From Eubacterium sp. MSJ-33 (GTDB lineage Bacteria; Bacillota; Clostridia; Lachnospirales; Lachnospiraceae), in contig NZ_CP076562.1 of assembly GCF_022174665.1 (NCBI RefSeq), positions 2,620,525 through 2,684,524 of the forward strand: a DNA stretch of 64,000 nucleotides, written 5' to 3'. Shown here piece after piece: positions 1 to 8,453 of this stretch. Position 1 is the first letter of the stretch, and every line of letters starts with the position of its first letter. Both the position numbers and the translations under genes were made by a program. Under the pieces are notes generated by a model, which was given only the letters and a program-made list of their open reading frames with translations, did no database searches and had not been told where the DNA came from.

Positions 1-1
1 T

Positions 2-1531
2 GTGCGTATCCATGCAGCCAGTGATGATGTGGAGATGAACAATACAATCGGTATGATTGCTGGCGTTTTGCTCCTGGTGCTGATTGCTTATGTGCTTTCT
101 GTATTCGTGGTACATTCCATCGATCAGGAGAGCGCTGTGATCGGAGCCCTCTATGCACTCGGTGTAAAGCGAAAGGATCTGATGAGGCATTACATCCTGC
201 TTCCGACCTTGATTTCCCTGATCGGAGGTGCAAGTGGAACAGCACTCGCTTACACAAAGATTGGCGTGCGGTACCAGATGCAGGATACATATTATTATTA
301 TTCCCTGCCGGATATAGCAGTACAGATACGGCCATATACAATCGTATATGGTGTTGCAATTCCGCCAATCATATGTCTGGTCGTGACAAGTCTTGTTATC
401 CGCAAGCGCCTGTCCCGTCCAGTATTGACATTGCTTAAAAATGAGCAGAAGGCTGCAAAGGGCAAGGATGTGAAGCTTGGCAACATGAAGTTTATGAAAC
501 TGTTCCGTATCCGCCAGATCCTGCGTGAGAGACGGACTGCACTTACCGTTGTATTCGGTATGTTTGTCAGTATCCTGCTGCTCGTTATGTCAATGGAAAT
601 CTATGTATACTGTCGTGCTGTACAGGATGATTATGTCGCAGATACAAAATTTGAATATATGTATACCTATAAATATCCGGGCGAGGAAGTGCCGGATGGT
701 GGCTATGAAGCTTATGCCAAGACGTTGAAGAAGGAAATCTATGGATATAACTTCGATGTAACGGTGCTTGGCATCAAGGAGAACAATCCGTTCTTTGATG
801 TGACACTTTCCGATTCCGCAGATAAGGTAACAATCAGCTCATCCATTTCTTACAAATATGGATTGAAAAAAGGGGATGTGATCACCCTGAAGGATGAGGA
901 AAATGGAAAAATCTACGCATTTGAGATCGAGGCAGTGACACAGTATGCGCCAAGCTTTATGGTGTTCCTTCCATATGACAAGGCACTTGACTTGTTCGGT
1001 GAGCAGGATGATTATTATAATGTCGTATTTGCCGATCATGATCTGGGTGTGGAAAGTGGACGTCTGTATTCGACGATGACACGTGACGATGTGAAGAAAG
1101 CAGCCGGAATCTTCTCTGACCAGATGCGTTCGATGATTATTACGATCGGCGCGGTATCTGCCCTGATCTTTGCGATTGTCCTGTATCTGATGATGAAGGT
1201 TATGATCGATCGTTCTTCATTCAGCATTGCGTTGATCAAGATCTTCGGTTACCGGAATAAGGAAGTCAAGAAGATGTATTTAGATGGAAACTTCTATATC
1301 GTTTTGATCGGTGCACTTGTTTCGGTTCCGCTTGCGAAGGTACTGCTTGATGCGGTGTATGAGCCGCAGTTCGTACCGAATATCGCGTGTGGTGTCGACA
1401 AGTCCTTTCCGGCATGGCTGTATCTGGCGATGTTCGTAGGTGTGCTTGTATTGTATTTCATTATCAATCATTTACTTGTGCGGAAAATCAAGCAGATGTT
1501 ACCGGCTGAAGTGCTGAAGAATCGCGAGTAA
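2..1531 (+). CDS. FtsX/MacB-type ABC transporter permease (5' partial)
   Basis: C-terminal 509 codons of a large permease that enters from beyond the left edge. A hydrophobic segment begins near the window start (IGMIAGVLLLVLIAYVLSVF). Two further membrane segments and a cytoplasmic linker follow, then a new membrane helix near codon 180 (VVFGMFVSILLLVM), an extracellular domain of about 180 residues, and three C-terminal helices in the FtsX pattern (SALIFAIVLYLMM, then FYIVLIGALVSVPLAK, then YLAMFVGVLVLYFIINHLLV). The C-terminus LPAEVLKNRE is typical of FtsX/MacB permeases, where PAE-LK precedes the stop. Such proteins work with a separate ATPase, presumably encoded upstream, in lipoprotein or peptide export or in resistance. 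The GTG at position 2 is internal coding sequence rather than the true start. Confidence 0.85.
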   Translation: MRIHAASDDVEMNNTIGMIAGVLLLVLIAYVLSVFVVHSIDQESAVIGALYALGVKRKDLMRHYILLPTLISLIGGASGTALAYTKIGVRYQMQDTYYYYSLPDIAVQIRPYTIVYGVAIPPIICLVVTSLVIRKRLSRPVLTLLKNEQKAAKGKDVKLGNMKFMKLFRIRQILRERRTALTVVFGMFVSILLLVMSMEIYVYCRAVQDDYVADTKFEYMYTYKYPGEEVPDGGYEAYAKTLKKEIYGYNFDVTVLGIKENNPFFDVTLSDSADKVTISSSISYKYGLKKGDVITLKDEENGKIYAFEIEAVTQYAPSFMVFLPYDKALDLFGEQDDYYNVVFADHDLGVESGRLYSTMTRDDVKKAAGIFSDQMRSMIITIGAVSALIFAIVLYLMMKVMIDRSSFSIALIKIFGYRNKEVKKMYLDGNFYIVLIGALVSVPLAKVLLDAVYEPQFVPNIACGVDKSFPAWLYLAMFVGVLVLYFIINHLLVRKIKQMLPAEVLKNRE

Positions 1532-1537
1532 AATGAG

Positions 1538-1580
1538 AAAAAAACGCATGTATCTCCATTGAGAAGCATGCGTTTTTTTG
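1538..1580 (+). terminator. Rho-independent terminator after the permease
   Basis: Thirteen-base stem (1538-1550 with 1567-1579, AACGCATG/CATGCGTT core) around a 16-nt loop. The 3' arm ends in seven T. Confidence 0.85.
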
Positions 1581-1625
1581 GTACAATATACATATCTGAA
1601 TTAAGATACGAAAGGGGATTATGAC

Positions 1626-2426
1626 ATGGGATTTTTAGAAGGTAAAGTAGCAATTATCACAGGTGGCGGACGCGCGGTTTTAAGCGACGGAAGCTGCGGT
1701 TCAATCGGATATGGAATCGCAACTGCCTATGCGAAGGAAGGTGCAAACCTTGTCCTGACCGGACGGAACGTGCAGAAGCTTGACGATGCAAAAGAAGAAA
1801 TCGAACGCAAATACGGCGTGAAGGTGCTGCCGGTACAGGCAGATGTAAGTGCCGGCTCTGACAATGAAGCAGTCGTTGCAAATGTTGTAAAGCAGGCGAT
1901 CGATACATTTGGAAGAATTGATGTACTGATCAACAACGCGCAGGCTTCTGCTTCCGGTGTGACGATCGCCGATCATACAACCGCACAGTTTGACCTTGCG
2001 ATTTATTCCGGATTGTATGCAGCATTTTATTATATGAAAGCATGTTATCCATATCTGAAGGAGACGAAGGGCTCTGTGATTAATTTCGCATCGGGCGCCG
2101 GTTTGTTCGGAAATTTCGGACAGTGCGCTTACGCTGCAGCGAAGGAAGGCATCCGTGGACTGACAAGAGTCGCAGCAACCGAGTGGGCTGCCGATGGCAT
2201 CAATGCGAACGTCGTATGTCCGCTTGCATGGACCGCACAGCTTGAGAACTTCGAGAAAGCATATCCGGACGCATTCAAGGCGAATGTCCACACACCGCCG
2301 ATGGGACATTTCGGAGATGTAGAAAAGGAAATCGGCCGTGTCTGCGTACAGCTTGCGTCACCGGACTTCAAGTATATGAGCGGTGAGACACTGACACTGG
2401 AGGGTGCGCTTGGTCAGAGACCATAA
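1626..2426 (+). CDS. SDR oxidoreductase resembling 12alpha-hydroxysteroid dehydrogenase
   Basis: A 266-residue short-chain dehydrogenase. It has a Rossmann loop starting TGGG at residue 12, the NNAQ motif at 103-106, and the catalytic set Ser156, Tyr169 (YAAAK) and Lys173. From memory, the segments INNAQASASG, IYSGLYA-FYYM, SVINFASGAGLFGN and the C-terminus SGETLTLEG..GQRP match the NADP-dependent 12alpha-HSDH described from Clostridium sp. ATCC 29733, which oxidises the 12alpha-hydroxyl of bile acids. No alignment was run. The glycine-rich loop carries about eight extra residues (RAVLSDGSCGS) between TGGG and IGYGIA. The gene is monocistronic, with a terminator upstream and AAAGGGG before its ATG. 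The SDR family is certain; the substrate is inferred. Confidence 0.85.
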   Translation: MGFLEGKVAIITGGGRAVLSDGSCGSIGYGIATAYAKEGANLVLTGRNVQKLDDAKEEIERKYGVKVLPVQADVSAGSDNEAVVANVVKQAIDTFGRIDVLINNAQASASGVTIADHTTAQFDLAIYSGLYAAFYYMKACYPYLKETKGSVINFASGAGLFGNFGQCAYAAAKEGIRGLTRVAATEWAADGINANVVCPLAWTAQLENFEKAYPDAFKANVHTPPMGHFGDVEKEIGRVCVQLASPDFKYMSGETLTLEGALGQRP

Positions 2427-2518
2427 TCGGTTCAAAAAAGGAAAATAGAAATTAACAGTTGCCACATAATTCGCTATGATTTGCCATTGAAGAAACGAGT
2501 TCCAACGAGGAGATAAGT

Positions 2519-3077
2519 ATGAGACGATGTGCAGATCACAAGCGAATCATTGTGGCAATTTTAATTGCAGCCTTAAGTATTCTGTGCGCATTTCACGGAA
2601 ATGACAGCATTTCCGAAGTGCATCATACAGAGCAGGCCTGCTTGCAGAAGTCCCAGACGGCAATCTCCGATACGACACTGCGGAAGATCTGCGTACATCA
2701 AGATGATCGGAGAAAATTTCCTGTATTTTGCAACGTTCTTCTTAGGATTGATGCTTGGAGTTCTGTGTGATGCAAGCACGCTTTTGGATGCAACGGTTGT
2801 GAAGCTTCTAATCCTTGGTATGCTGTCGTTATTGCTGTCCGGAATCGGCGGTATCATTGGCGGCTATGTTGTATATTTCTTCAAGAAAGGAAAGTTCAAT
2901 CCGACGGTCGGTATCGCAGGTGTGTCGTGTGTGCCATCTACGGCGAAGGTTGCACAGAAGGCTGCTGCAAAGGCAAATCCGGCAGCATTTATTCTGTATT
3001 ATGCTCTCGGCGCGGATATCTGCAGCGTTATCACAACGGCAATCCTGATCGGTATTTACATTACGTTACTTAGTTAA
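2519..3077 (+). pseudogene. Decayed oxaloacetate decarboxylase beta subunit (OadB/GcdB) remnant
   Basis: The last 125 codons (from 2703, MIGENFLYFATFFLGLMLG) match the C-terminal membrane part of Na+-translocating decarboxylase beta subunits. The segment GIAGVSCVPSTAKVAQK, then ALGAD and VITTAIL, corresponds to the family's AGVS-VP-AA/TAKV region. Upstream the frame is broken: a second frame at about 2620-2700 encodes LLAEVPDGNLRYDTAEDL, and a third frame opens with a good ribosome site (GAGGAG) at ATG 2519 and a hydrophobic stretch, but is out of phase. Intact subunits have roughly 375-430 residues, so most of the gene is missing. A translated C-terminal fragment from 2703 cannot be excluded. 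No alpha, gamma or biotin subunit lies nearby. Confidence 0.65.
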
Positions 3078-3080
3078 ATC

Positions 3081-3135
3081 AAAATCCCCTTCTGTGCCGG
3101 AGGCAAGCGAAACATGCTCTGGTGCGGAGGGGATT
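3081..3135 (+). terminator. Weak hairpin after the oadB remnant
   Basis: AATCCCCT at 3083-3090 pairs with AGGGGATT at 3128-3135. The middle pairs poorly and the T tract is interrupted (ATTATTTGG). It may act as a terminator. Confidence 0.35.
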
Positions 3136-3244
3136 ATTTGGTTGAGACAGAGTTTTGTTTGACATAAAATATGATACATAATAGAATTGGTTTAAGAGAT
3201 AAAAAGAGCATAACAACTTGGAGTTTACGAGACGGAGGGAGATT

Positions 3245-3574
3245 ATGTCCAGAAATATGATAGGGTTTGTTATATGGGCGATTGTTGGTGTTATTATTAT
3301 CGGTCTTGGCGTAAGAGCATATCTTTCAAAAAAGACGGTTGGCTTTTGGGCAAACATAAGACCAATATCTGTAAATGATGTAACGGGCTACAATCGTGCA
3401 GTTGGTAAGCTGTTTGTTATTTATGGAGTGATTTTCATTGCCTTGGGACTGCCGCTCGTTTCAGGACAGAATTCTCCGTTCATTTTACTGTCAGTATTGG
3501 GAGTAATGGTGGAAACGATAGTAATCATGGCGATTTATAGTTTGTGCATCGAAAGGAAGTATAAAGAGCAATAG
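3245..3574 (+). CDS. Small membrane protein of unknown function
   Basis: A 109-residue protein. The ATG at 3245 is preferred because GGAGGGAG lies just upstream; an earlier in-frame ATG lacks a ribosome site. It has three likely membrane helices (IGFVIWAIVGVIIIGLGV, LFVIYGVIFIALGLPLV, and a third around ILLSVLGVMVETIVIM). A short polar loop (SVNDVTGYNRAVGK) resembles small DUF3784-like proteins in which a YN-x-x-GK motif precedes helix two. That comparison is from memory and weak. It stands alone at the edge of the A/T-rich island. Confidence 0.65.
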   Translation: MSRNMIGFVIWAIVGVIIIGLGVRAYLSKKTVGFWANIRPISVNDVTGYNRAVGKLFVIYGVIFIALGLPLVSGQNSPFILLSVLGVMVETIVIMAIYSLCIERKYKEQ

Positions 3575-3686
3575 GTGAATTTTAAGCTTGTTACATGGTT
3601 GGTCGGAGAAGAAATGGAATTTGTAGCAGTTGGTTAAAGACCTTGATAAAGAATGGTTTATAGATTGAATATGAAAGATGTTTTGT

Positions 3687-4531
3687 ATGGAAAATAATTC
3701 GGAAATTATTATATATAACACAGAGGATGGTCTTACAAAGGTCGAGGTATCGTTCATAGATGATAATGTTTGGCTTACGCAAGATCAAATGGCAGCCCTT
3801 TTTCAAAAATCAAAATCTACAATTAATGAACACATTAAAAATATTTATGAAGACGGTGAATTACAACAGGTATCCACAATGAAAAAATTCGGAAATTCCG
3901 AATTTTCTAAGAAACCGACCAATTATTATAATTTAGATATGATAATTTCTGTTGGATATCGAGTAAGATCGCAGCGAGGAGTTCAGTTTAGAATATGGGC
4001 AAGTTCGATTCTTAAGGAATATATGAAAAAAGGCTTTGCAATGGATGATGAACGTCTCAAGAATCTATTTTGTTTTTTAAGAAAGTTCAAAATAAAATTC
4101 ATTTTGCAATTTCAGGAGAAACGGCAGCAGAAGTAATTTATAACAGAGCAGATGCTGAAAAAGAGTTTATGGGATTGACTTCTTTTGGTGGTGACCAACC
4201 CACTCTTAGAGAAGCAAAAATTGCTAAGAATTATCTTGACGAAAAGGAACTACATGCTATGGGACAATTAGTGTCAGGATATCTTGATTTTGCAGAACGT
4301 CAAGCAGAGAAAGAAATTCCTATGACAATGGATGATTGGTCAAAGCATTTGGATAAGATTTTGATTGCAACAGGGGAAAATTTACTAGAAGGAAATGGCT
4401 CAATTTCTCATATAGAAGCGATGAAAAAGGCTGAAACTGAATATAGAAAATATAAAGCAAGGACAATTAGTCCCGTTGAGAAAGATTTTCTGGATAGTGT
4501 AAGTCAGTTGACTAAATTTACGAAGAAATAG
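3687..4531 (+). pseudogene. RhuM-family virulence/DNA-binding protein with internal deletion
   Basis: The first part (3687 to about 4060, MENNSEIIIYNTEDGL, then NVWLTQDQMAALF, then FRIWASSILKEYMKKGFAMDDERLKN) is the N-terminal RhuM domain. The second part (from about 4070, FFKKVQNKIHFAISGETAAEVIYNRADA) is the RhuM C-terminal half in another frame. Intact relatives run to about 330 residues with roughly 45 residues between these blocks, including a segment starting GGGNYFKELL (from memory). Here the blocks almost touch, so a deletion near 4063-4072 removed that linker and shifted the frame. RhuM genes are common passengers of genomic islands. No strong ribosome site precedes either ATG (3678 or 3687). 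Confidence 0.75.
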
Positions 4532-4571
4532 TCACTTCAACAAATCGCAATTGATGGAGGTAGTGTGAATT

Positions 4572-4976
4572 ATGAAAAAGATTGTATGTGCAATGCTATG
4601 TATTCTGCTTGTATTTAGTTTGAGTGCTTGTGGCGGAAATGTTAATGAAGTAAATACGCATAATGTAGAATCTGAAATATATTCTGAAGAGGACATTGCA
4701 ACTGCTATTGACACCATAAAAAAAGAGTTTAAGAGCAACTGGAATGGATGTACTCTTACAGAAATTTATTATGCAGGGGATGACAGTTCTAAAGACCATC
4801 AAGATTGGGCAGATAGGAACAATGCAGATGAAGTCATTGTTTTGCTATCTTCGTTCGATGTTGATTCATCTGGAGGAGATGGTTCTCTGAATCCAAATAG
4901 TACATACAATGATTGGAAGTGGATTTTAGTTAGAACAAATGGCGGACAATGGCAACATGTTGACCATGGATATTAA
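4572..4976 (+). CDS. Putative lipoprotein, unknown function
   Basis: A 134-residue protein starting with a lipoprotein signal peptide: MKK, then a hydrophobic core (AMLCILLVFSLS), then lipobox SAC with the Cys at residue 20, followed by GG. GGAGG lies 11 nt before the ATG. The mature part is acidic and Ser/Asn/Asp-rich, with TIKKEFKSNWNGCTLTEIYY then DEVIVLLSSFDVDSSGG and a C-terminal WKWILVRTNGGQWQHVDHGY. The ending looks like a small secreted beta-rich domain, but I do not recognise the family. It overlaps the 3' end of the opposite-strand truncated CYTH frame by four bases. Confidence 0.7.
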   Translation: MKKIVCAMLCILLVFSLSACGGNVNEVNTHNVESEIYSEEDIATAIDTIKKEFKSNWNGCTLTEIYYAGDDSSKDHQDWADRNNADEVIVLLSSFDVDSSGGDGSLNPNSTYNDWKWILVRTNGGQWQHVDHGY

Positions 4977-5359
4977 AATGAATTCCGGATTACCACTTCG
5001 CCCATAACAAGCCAATCAAACAATCCTTCAAAGAGATCAAGCTCTAAGGTAAGCCCCTGATTAAGCGGAATCTTATAGCGCGTTTTCGCAATCACATTGC
5101 CGTCTGCCTTGGCACAGAGTGTCCGGTAAGCATCTTCATCAATCGGAAGTTCAAATTCCTGTCTGGCTAACATACCACTGCTTTTGACAGTCAGGACATA
5201 TTGGCAATCGGAGACTGCAGATGCTGCGTCGTATAAGGTTTTCTTGCGTACCCGGATCACCGGATTGGTCGTCACATATGCCTGCTCAATGCCGTAATGT
5301 GGGTATGTGTCAAGCTGATCTGGCAGTTTATGAAATAAAAATTTACGTTCGATTTCCAT
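4973..5359 (-). pseudogene. Truncated duplicate of the CYTH-domain gene
   Basis: Nearly identical to the N-terminal 120 codons of the CYTH gene at 7932-8453 and carrying the same ribosome site (GGAGGAACAAAAT before ATG, complement of 5357-5359). It keeps the ExExK-type start MEIERKF. After LVMGEV it runs into unrelated sequence (VIRNSF, stop), losing about 50 C-terminal residues that include KKEVTYDTHFHN. The CYTH tunnel fold needs the C-terminal strands, so the product is unlikely to be active. Confidence 0.8.
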
Positions 5360-5387
5360 ATTTTGTTCCTCCGTGTCTGGAATATCT
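4993..5387. repeat. 395-bp direct repeat, copy 1 (partner 8087-8481)
   Basis: Positions 4993-5387 align without gaps to 8087-8481, with about 14 mismatches counted by eye (roughly 96% identity). The shared part runs from CYTH codon ~120 to 28 bp upstream of its ATG. The copies are 3094 bp apart in the same orientation and bracket the Rpn remnant and ABC exporter. Confidence 0.9.
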
Positions 5388-5631
5388 GTCAAGCGTTTTT
5401 GAAAAAGTCCTTGACGGCATAGTTTAAGTATGTTAGCCTACTTTCAAAGCATAAGTTTCATATAGTAGTTGCAAGACAGCTGCTTTCTACGAATAGTCAA
5501 ATTATTTATTCTTGAACATTCATGCTTTTAAATTCAATTCATTTAATTTAAGATGCAGGGGTATTCAAGGAAGATAGTTTAAGTCTGTGTTTGCAGATGG
5601 ATTTCTCCTGCGAAAGCCAAAGGAGGACGAA

Positions 5632-5992
5632 ATGTGGCAAACAGAGAGTACAAAAGTGATGTGCACCGTGTATAATATCAATCCGGGGAATAATGAGGAT
5701 TTGAAGAAGCGGAGCCAGACATTGCGGGAGTATATGATATTTGTTGGATATGTAAATGAGAATCTCGCAAAGGCAAAAAAGGGCGAGAAGGATTATGAGG
5801 TTGCAATCAGAGATGCGGTGAACCGCTGTATTGCAGAAGAATAAAACACTTGAACAGATTGCGGATGAACTCGAAGAACCTGTCAAAGATATCCAGCCAA
5901 TTTACGATATCGTGAAGAAATATGCTCCAGAATATGATGTGGATGTAATTACCACAGAAGTACTGGAAACACGGGAAAATAAAAAAGCATAA
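5632..5992 (+). pseudogene. Remnant of a PD-(D/E)XK (Rpn-type) nuclease-family transposase gene
   Basis: The frame from ATG 5632 (AAAGGAGG upstream) encodes KVMCTVYNINPGNNEDL, then LREYMIFVGYVNENL, then AIRDAVNRCIAE. This matches the segment after the nuclease core in Rpn/PDDEXK transposase proteins of Lachnospiraceae (TVYNINYGHN-EL, EEA-D-AV-ECI). After a stop at 5842 the continuation is open in a neighbouring frame (KTLEQIADELEEPVKDIQPIYDIVKKY) up to a stop at 5990-5992, so a frameshift sits in the A-rich stretch near 5840. The N-terminal nuclease domain is missing. The family match is from memory. Confidence 0.65.
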
Positions 5993-6017
5993 AACTTTAA
6001 AAAGAGGTGAAGCGGAT

Positions 6018-6059
6018 ATGAAATTTATTCGAGGTATCTACTCAGTACAGTTGATGTAA
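6018..6059 (+). CDS. Possible 13-codon peptide upstream of the ABC exporter
   Basis: ATG at 6018 follows AAAGAGGTGAAGCGGAT, a good ribosome-binding context, and encodes MKFIRGIYSVQLM before TAA. The last codons overlap one arm of an inverted repeat. It could be an exported or signal peptide handled by the adjacent exporter, a leader peptide, or chance. Only its ribosome site and position support it. Confidence 0.3.
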   Translation: MKFIRGIYSVQLM

Positions 6060-6156
6060 ACTGTTGGCAGATTGTGCTGAGGTGAAAATAAACTTGCTAG
6101 CAGTCGTTAACTGTACTGTCCAAATGATTGAAATATAATATTAAAGGAGTACAGTT
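6043..6156 (+). promoter_or_regulatory. Inverted plus direct repeat CAGTACAGTT in the exporter leader
   Basis: CAGTACAGTT at 6043-6052 is perfectly complementary to AACTGTACTG at 6109-6118. AGTACAGTT occurs a third time at 6148-6156, right against the exporter ATG and overlapping its ribosome site (AAAGGAG 6143-6149). Pairing of 6109-6117 with either copy is mutually exclusive, so the leader could switch between hiding and freeing the start. TATAAT at 6136-6141 is a possible -10 box. The regulation is inferred. Confidence 0.4.
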
Positions 6157-7842
6157 ATGCGCTATATAAAAGAAATTCTAAAGAATAACAAATTATGGGT
6201 ATTGGCTTACATTGGACTAGGTATATTTAATGCATTTATGGCTAATTACAAAACGGACTATTTTCAGAAGGTTATTGACGGATTGGCGGCTGGAACACTT
6301 ACATTTGCAGGAGTTATAACCTACGGTCTTATTTTGCTGGTAAATTATTGTATGAATTATCTGGATAATTATCCGGAAAAGAAATTGGAGTATGGTATTT
6401 ATCTGGATTTTAAGCTTTTATCGCTTAGAAAAATAAGTACAATCGATTATACGGAATATCAGAAAATAGGTACTGGAAAACTTGTTCAAAGGATTGAGAA
6501 TGGTTCATCCGCAGGCAGAAATGTAGTATTCAATTTCTGGTTGCGTTTGATTCGTGATTTACTTCCTACTATTGTTTTTAGTGTATATTTTATTTGGAAG
6601 ATTGATAAAAAAATTACTTACATTTTGTTTGTAGGCTATATACTTATTTTTATAATAACCAATATTCTGCTAAAGTTTCTATACAAAATAAAAGAAAAGA
6701 TTTTGAACAGTGAGGAGCTATTCAATCATTTTCTGGTCAGGGGCTTTATGGAAATGCTGGTGTTCCGTATGAGCAAACAGTTTCCGAGTGAAATAAAGAA
6801 AACCCATAGTGCAAAAGAGGATATTGTATCATCAAAAGTAAAAATGAATATGATTCATGAAACTTTTTTTACAATATTTGCGCTACTTGTGGCAATGTTA
6901 GATATTGGTATTTTATTTTACGCATGGAAAACAAAAAATCTTACAGTGGGATCTATAGTTGCACTCATTGCGCTGATTGAAAATGCTTACACGCCGATAG
7001 CTATTTTTAATGTACTTTATGTTCAATATAAATTGGATAAGGCGTCCTATAAGAGATTTGAAGAATTTTTAGATTTAAAAGAGGATAATCAATTAAGAAA
7101 TGGTAACGCAATTCATACGGACATTGGTGAAATATCGATAAAAAACTTGTCGTTTCAATTTGAAGAACGGAAAATTATTGATGATTTGAGCCTGTTCATA
7201 AAACGGGGACAAAAAATAGCTTTTGTAGGTGAAAGTGGCTCTGGGAAATCCACGGTGATTAAGATATTACTGGGATTACTAAAATACAATCAGGGAGAAA
7301 TCTACTTAGGTGATATGGAGTTAAGTGGAATTTGCCTTAATAATTTGTATGACAGAGTCAGCTACATATCGCAGGATGTTCCTGTTTTTGATGGAACAAT
7401 AAAGGAAAATCTGGTATTTGAGAAGAATGTGTCAGAAGAACAAATGCTGGACGCATTGAAGGAAGTGCAATTATCTCATTTGGTTGAGAATCTTGCGGAA
7501 GGTTTAGATACTGAAATTGGAGAGAAAGGTACTTGCTTATCAGGAGGAGAAAAACAAAGACTTGCATTCGCACGCTTGTGGTTTGAAAACCCTGAACTTG
7601 TCGTTTTGGATGAAGCAACATCTGCAATGGATAATTTAACTGAAGAAAATGTAATGAAATCGGTTATGCTAAAAATGAAAGATAAAACGGTCATTGCGAT
7701 TGCGCATAGATTGAATTCCATTGCCGGTTTTGACAGAATTATTCTCTTTAGAGAAGGGAAGATTGTTGGACAAGGGACTTTTGAAGAACTATTACATACG
7801 GATTCTTATTTTAAGGAATTGTATAATGCGAATGTGCAATAA
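6157..7842 (+). CDS. ABC exporter, fused permease-ATPase (multidrug/peptide type)
   Basis: A 561-residue half-transporter. The N-terminal ~300 residues hold a six-helix type 1 exporter domain. The ATPase follows with Walker A GESGSGKST (around residue 358), a Q-loop (YISQDVPVFDGTIKENL), signature LSGGEKQR (around 465), Walker B LVVLDEATSAMD and the H-loop IAIAHR. It probably works as a homodimer, since no partner half is adjacent. No peptidase C39 domain is present, so it is not a classical leader-cleaving exporter. Lower G+C than its neighbours and flanking repeats suggest it arrived by transfer. Substrate unknown. Confidence 0.9.
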   Translation: MRYIKEILKNNKLWVLAYIGLGIFNAFMANYKTDYFQKVIDGLAAGTLTFAGVITYGLILLVNYCMNYLDNYPEKKLEYGIYLDFKLLSLRKISTIDYTEYQKIGTGKLVQRIENGSSAGRNVVFNFWLRLIRDLLPTIVFSVYFIWKIDKKITYILFVGYILIFIITNILLKFLYKIKEKILNSEELFNHFLVRGFMEMLVFRMSKQFPSEIKKTHSAKEDIVSSKVKMNMIHETFFTIFALLVAMLDIGILFYAWKTKNLTVGSIVALIALIENAYTPIAIFNVLYVQYKLDKASYKRFEEFLDLKEDNQLRNGNAIHTDIGEISIKNLSFQFEERKIIDDLSLFIKRGQKIAFVGESGSGKSTVIKILLGLLKYNQGEIYLGDMELSGICLNNLYDRVSYISQDVPVFDGTIKENLVFEKNVSEEQMLDALKEVQLSHLVENLAEGLDTEIGEKGTCLSGGEKQRLAFARLWFENPELVVLDEATSAMDNLTEENVMKSVMLKMKDKTVIAIAHRLNSIAGFDRIILFREGKIVGQGTFEELLHTDSYFKELYNANVQ

Positions 7843-7864
7843 TTGAACTTTTTACAGAACAAAT

Positions 7865-7912
7865 AACATCCCCGGAGACATGGTTAACCACCAAAAATCT
7901 CCGGGGATGTTT
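7865..7912. terminator. Bidirectional terminator between exporter and CYTH gene
   Basis: Fourteen-base perfect stem, AACATCCCCGGAGA (7865-7878) with TCTCCGGGGATGTT (7899-7912). It lies between convergent genes. Confidence 0.8.
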
Positions 7913-7931
7913 CGTTTGAAAACAACGCTAA

Positions 7932-8453
7932 TTATGCAGAAAGTGACTGTATAAACTGTGCGATTTCTTCTTTGCGCATCACGCTCATCGTACTGTTGTG
8001 GAAATGCGTATCATACGTCACTTCTTTTTTCACTGCAAAAGAATCCGGTAAGGTGTAGTTCTTGGCTGTTTCTTCATCCGGGAATTCCACTTCGCCCATA
8101 ACAAGCCCATCAAACAATCCTTCGAAGATATCAAGCTCTAAGGTAAGCCCCTGATTAAGCGGAATCTTATAGCGCGTTTTCGCAATCACATTGCCGTCTG
8201 CCTTGGCGCAGAGTGTCCGGTAAGCAGCTTCGTCAATCGGAAGCTCAAATTCCTGTCGGGCTAACATACCACTGCTTTTGACAGTCAGGACATATTGGTA
8301 ATCAGAGACTGCAGATGCTGCGTCGTATAAGGTTTTCTTGCGTACCCGGATCACCGGATTGGTCGTCACATATGCCTGCTCGATGCCGTAATGTGGATAT
8401 GTGTCTAGCTGATCTGGCAGTTTATGAAATAAAAATTTGCGTTCGATTTCCAT
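7932..8453 (-). CDS. CYTH-domain protein (triphosphate tunnel metalloenzyme)
   Basis: A 173-residue protein beginning MEIERKF, the E-x-E-R-K signature of CYTH/TTM enzymes that hydrolyse inorganic triphosphate or related substrates with a divalent metal. Further CYTH features are VIRVRKK, YVLTVKSSG, FELPI, IAKTRYKIP, LELDIFEG and the C-terminal VKKEVTYD. GGAGGAACAAAAT before the ATG fixes the start. A truncated copy lies 3.1 kb to the left on the same strand. Single-domain CYTH proteins often occur near polyphosphate genes; here ppk and ppx are about 50 kb away. The physiological substrate is unknown. Confidence 0.85.
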   Translation of the reverse strand: MEIERKFLFHKLPDQLDTYPHYGIEQAYVTTNPVIRVRKKTLYDAASAVSDYQYVLTVKSSGMLARQEFELPIDEAAYRTLCAKADGNVIAKTRYKIPLNQGLTLELDIFEGLFDGLVMGEVEFPDEETAKNYTLPDSFAVKKEVTYDTHFHNSTMSVMRKEEIAQFIQSLSA

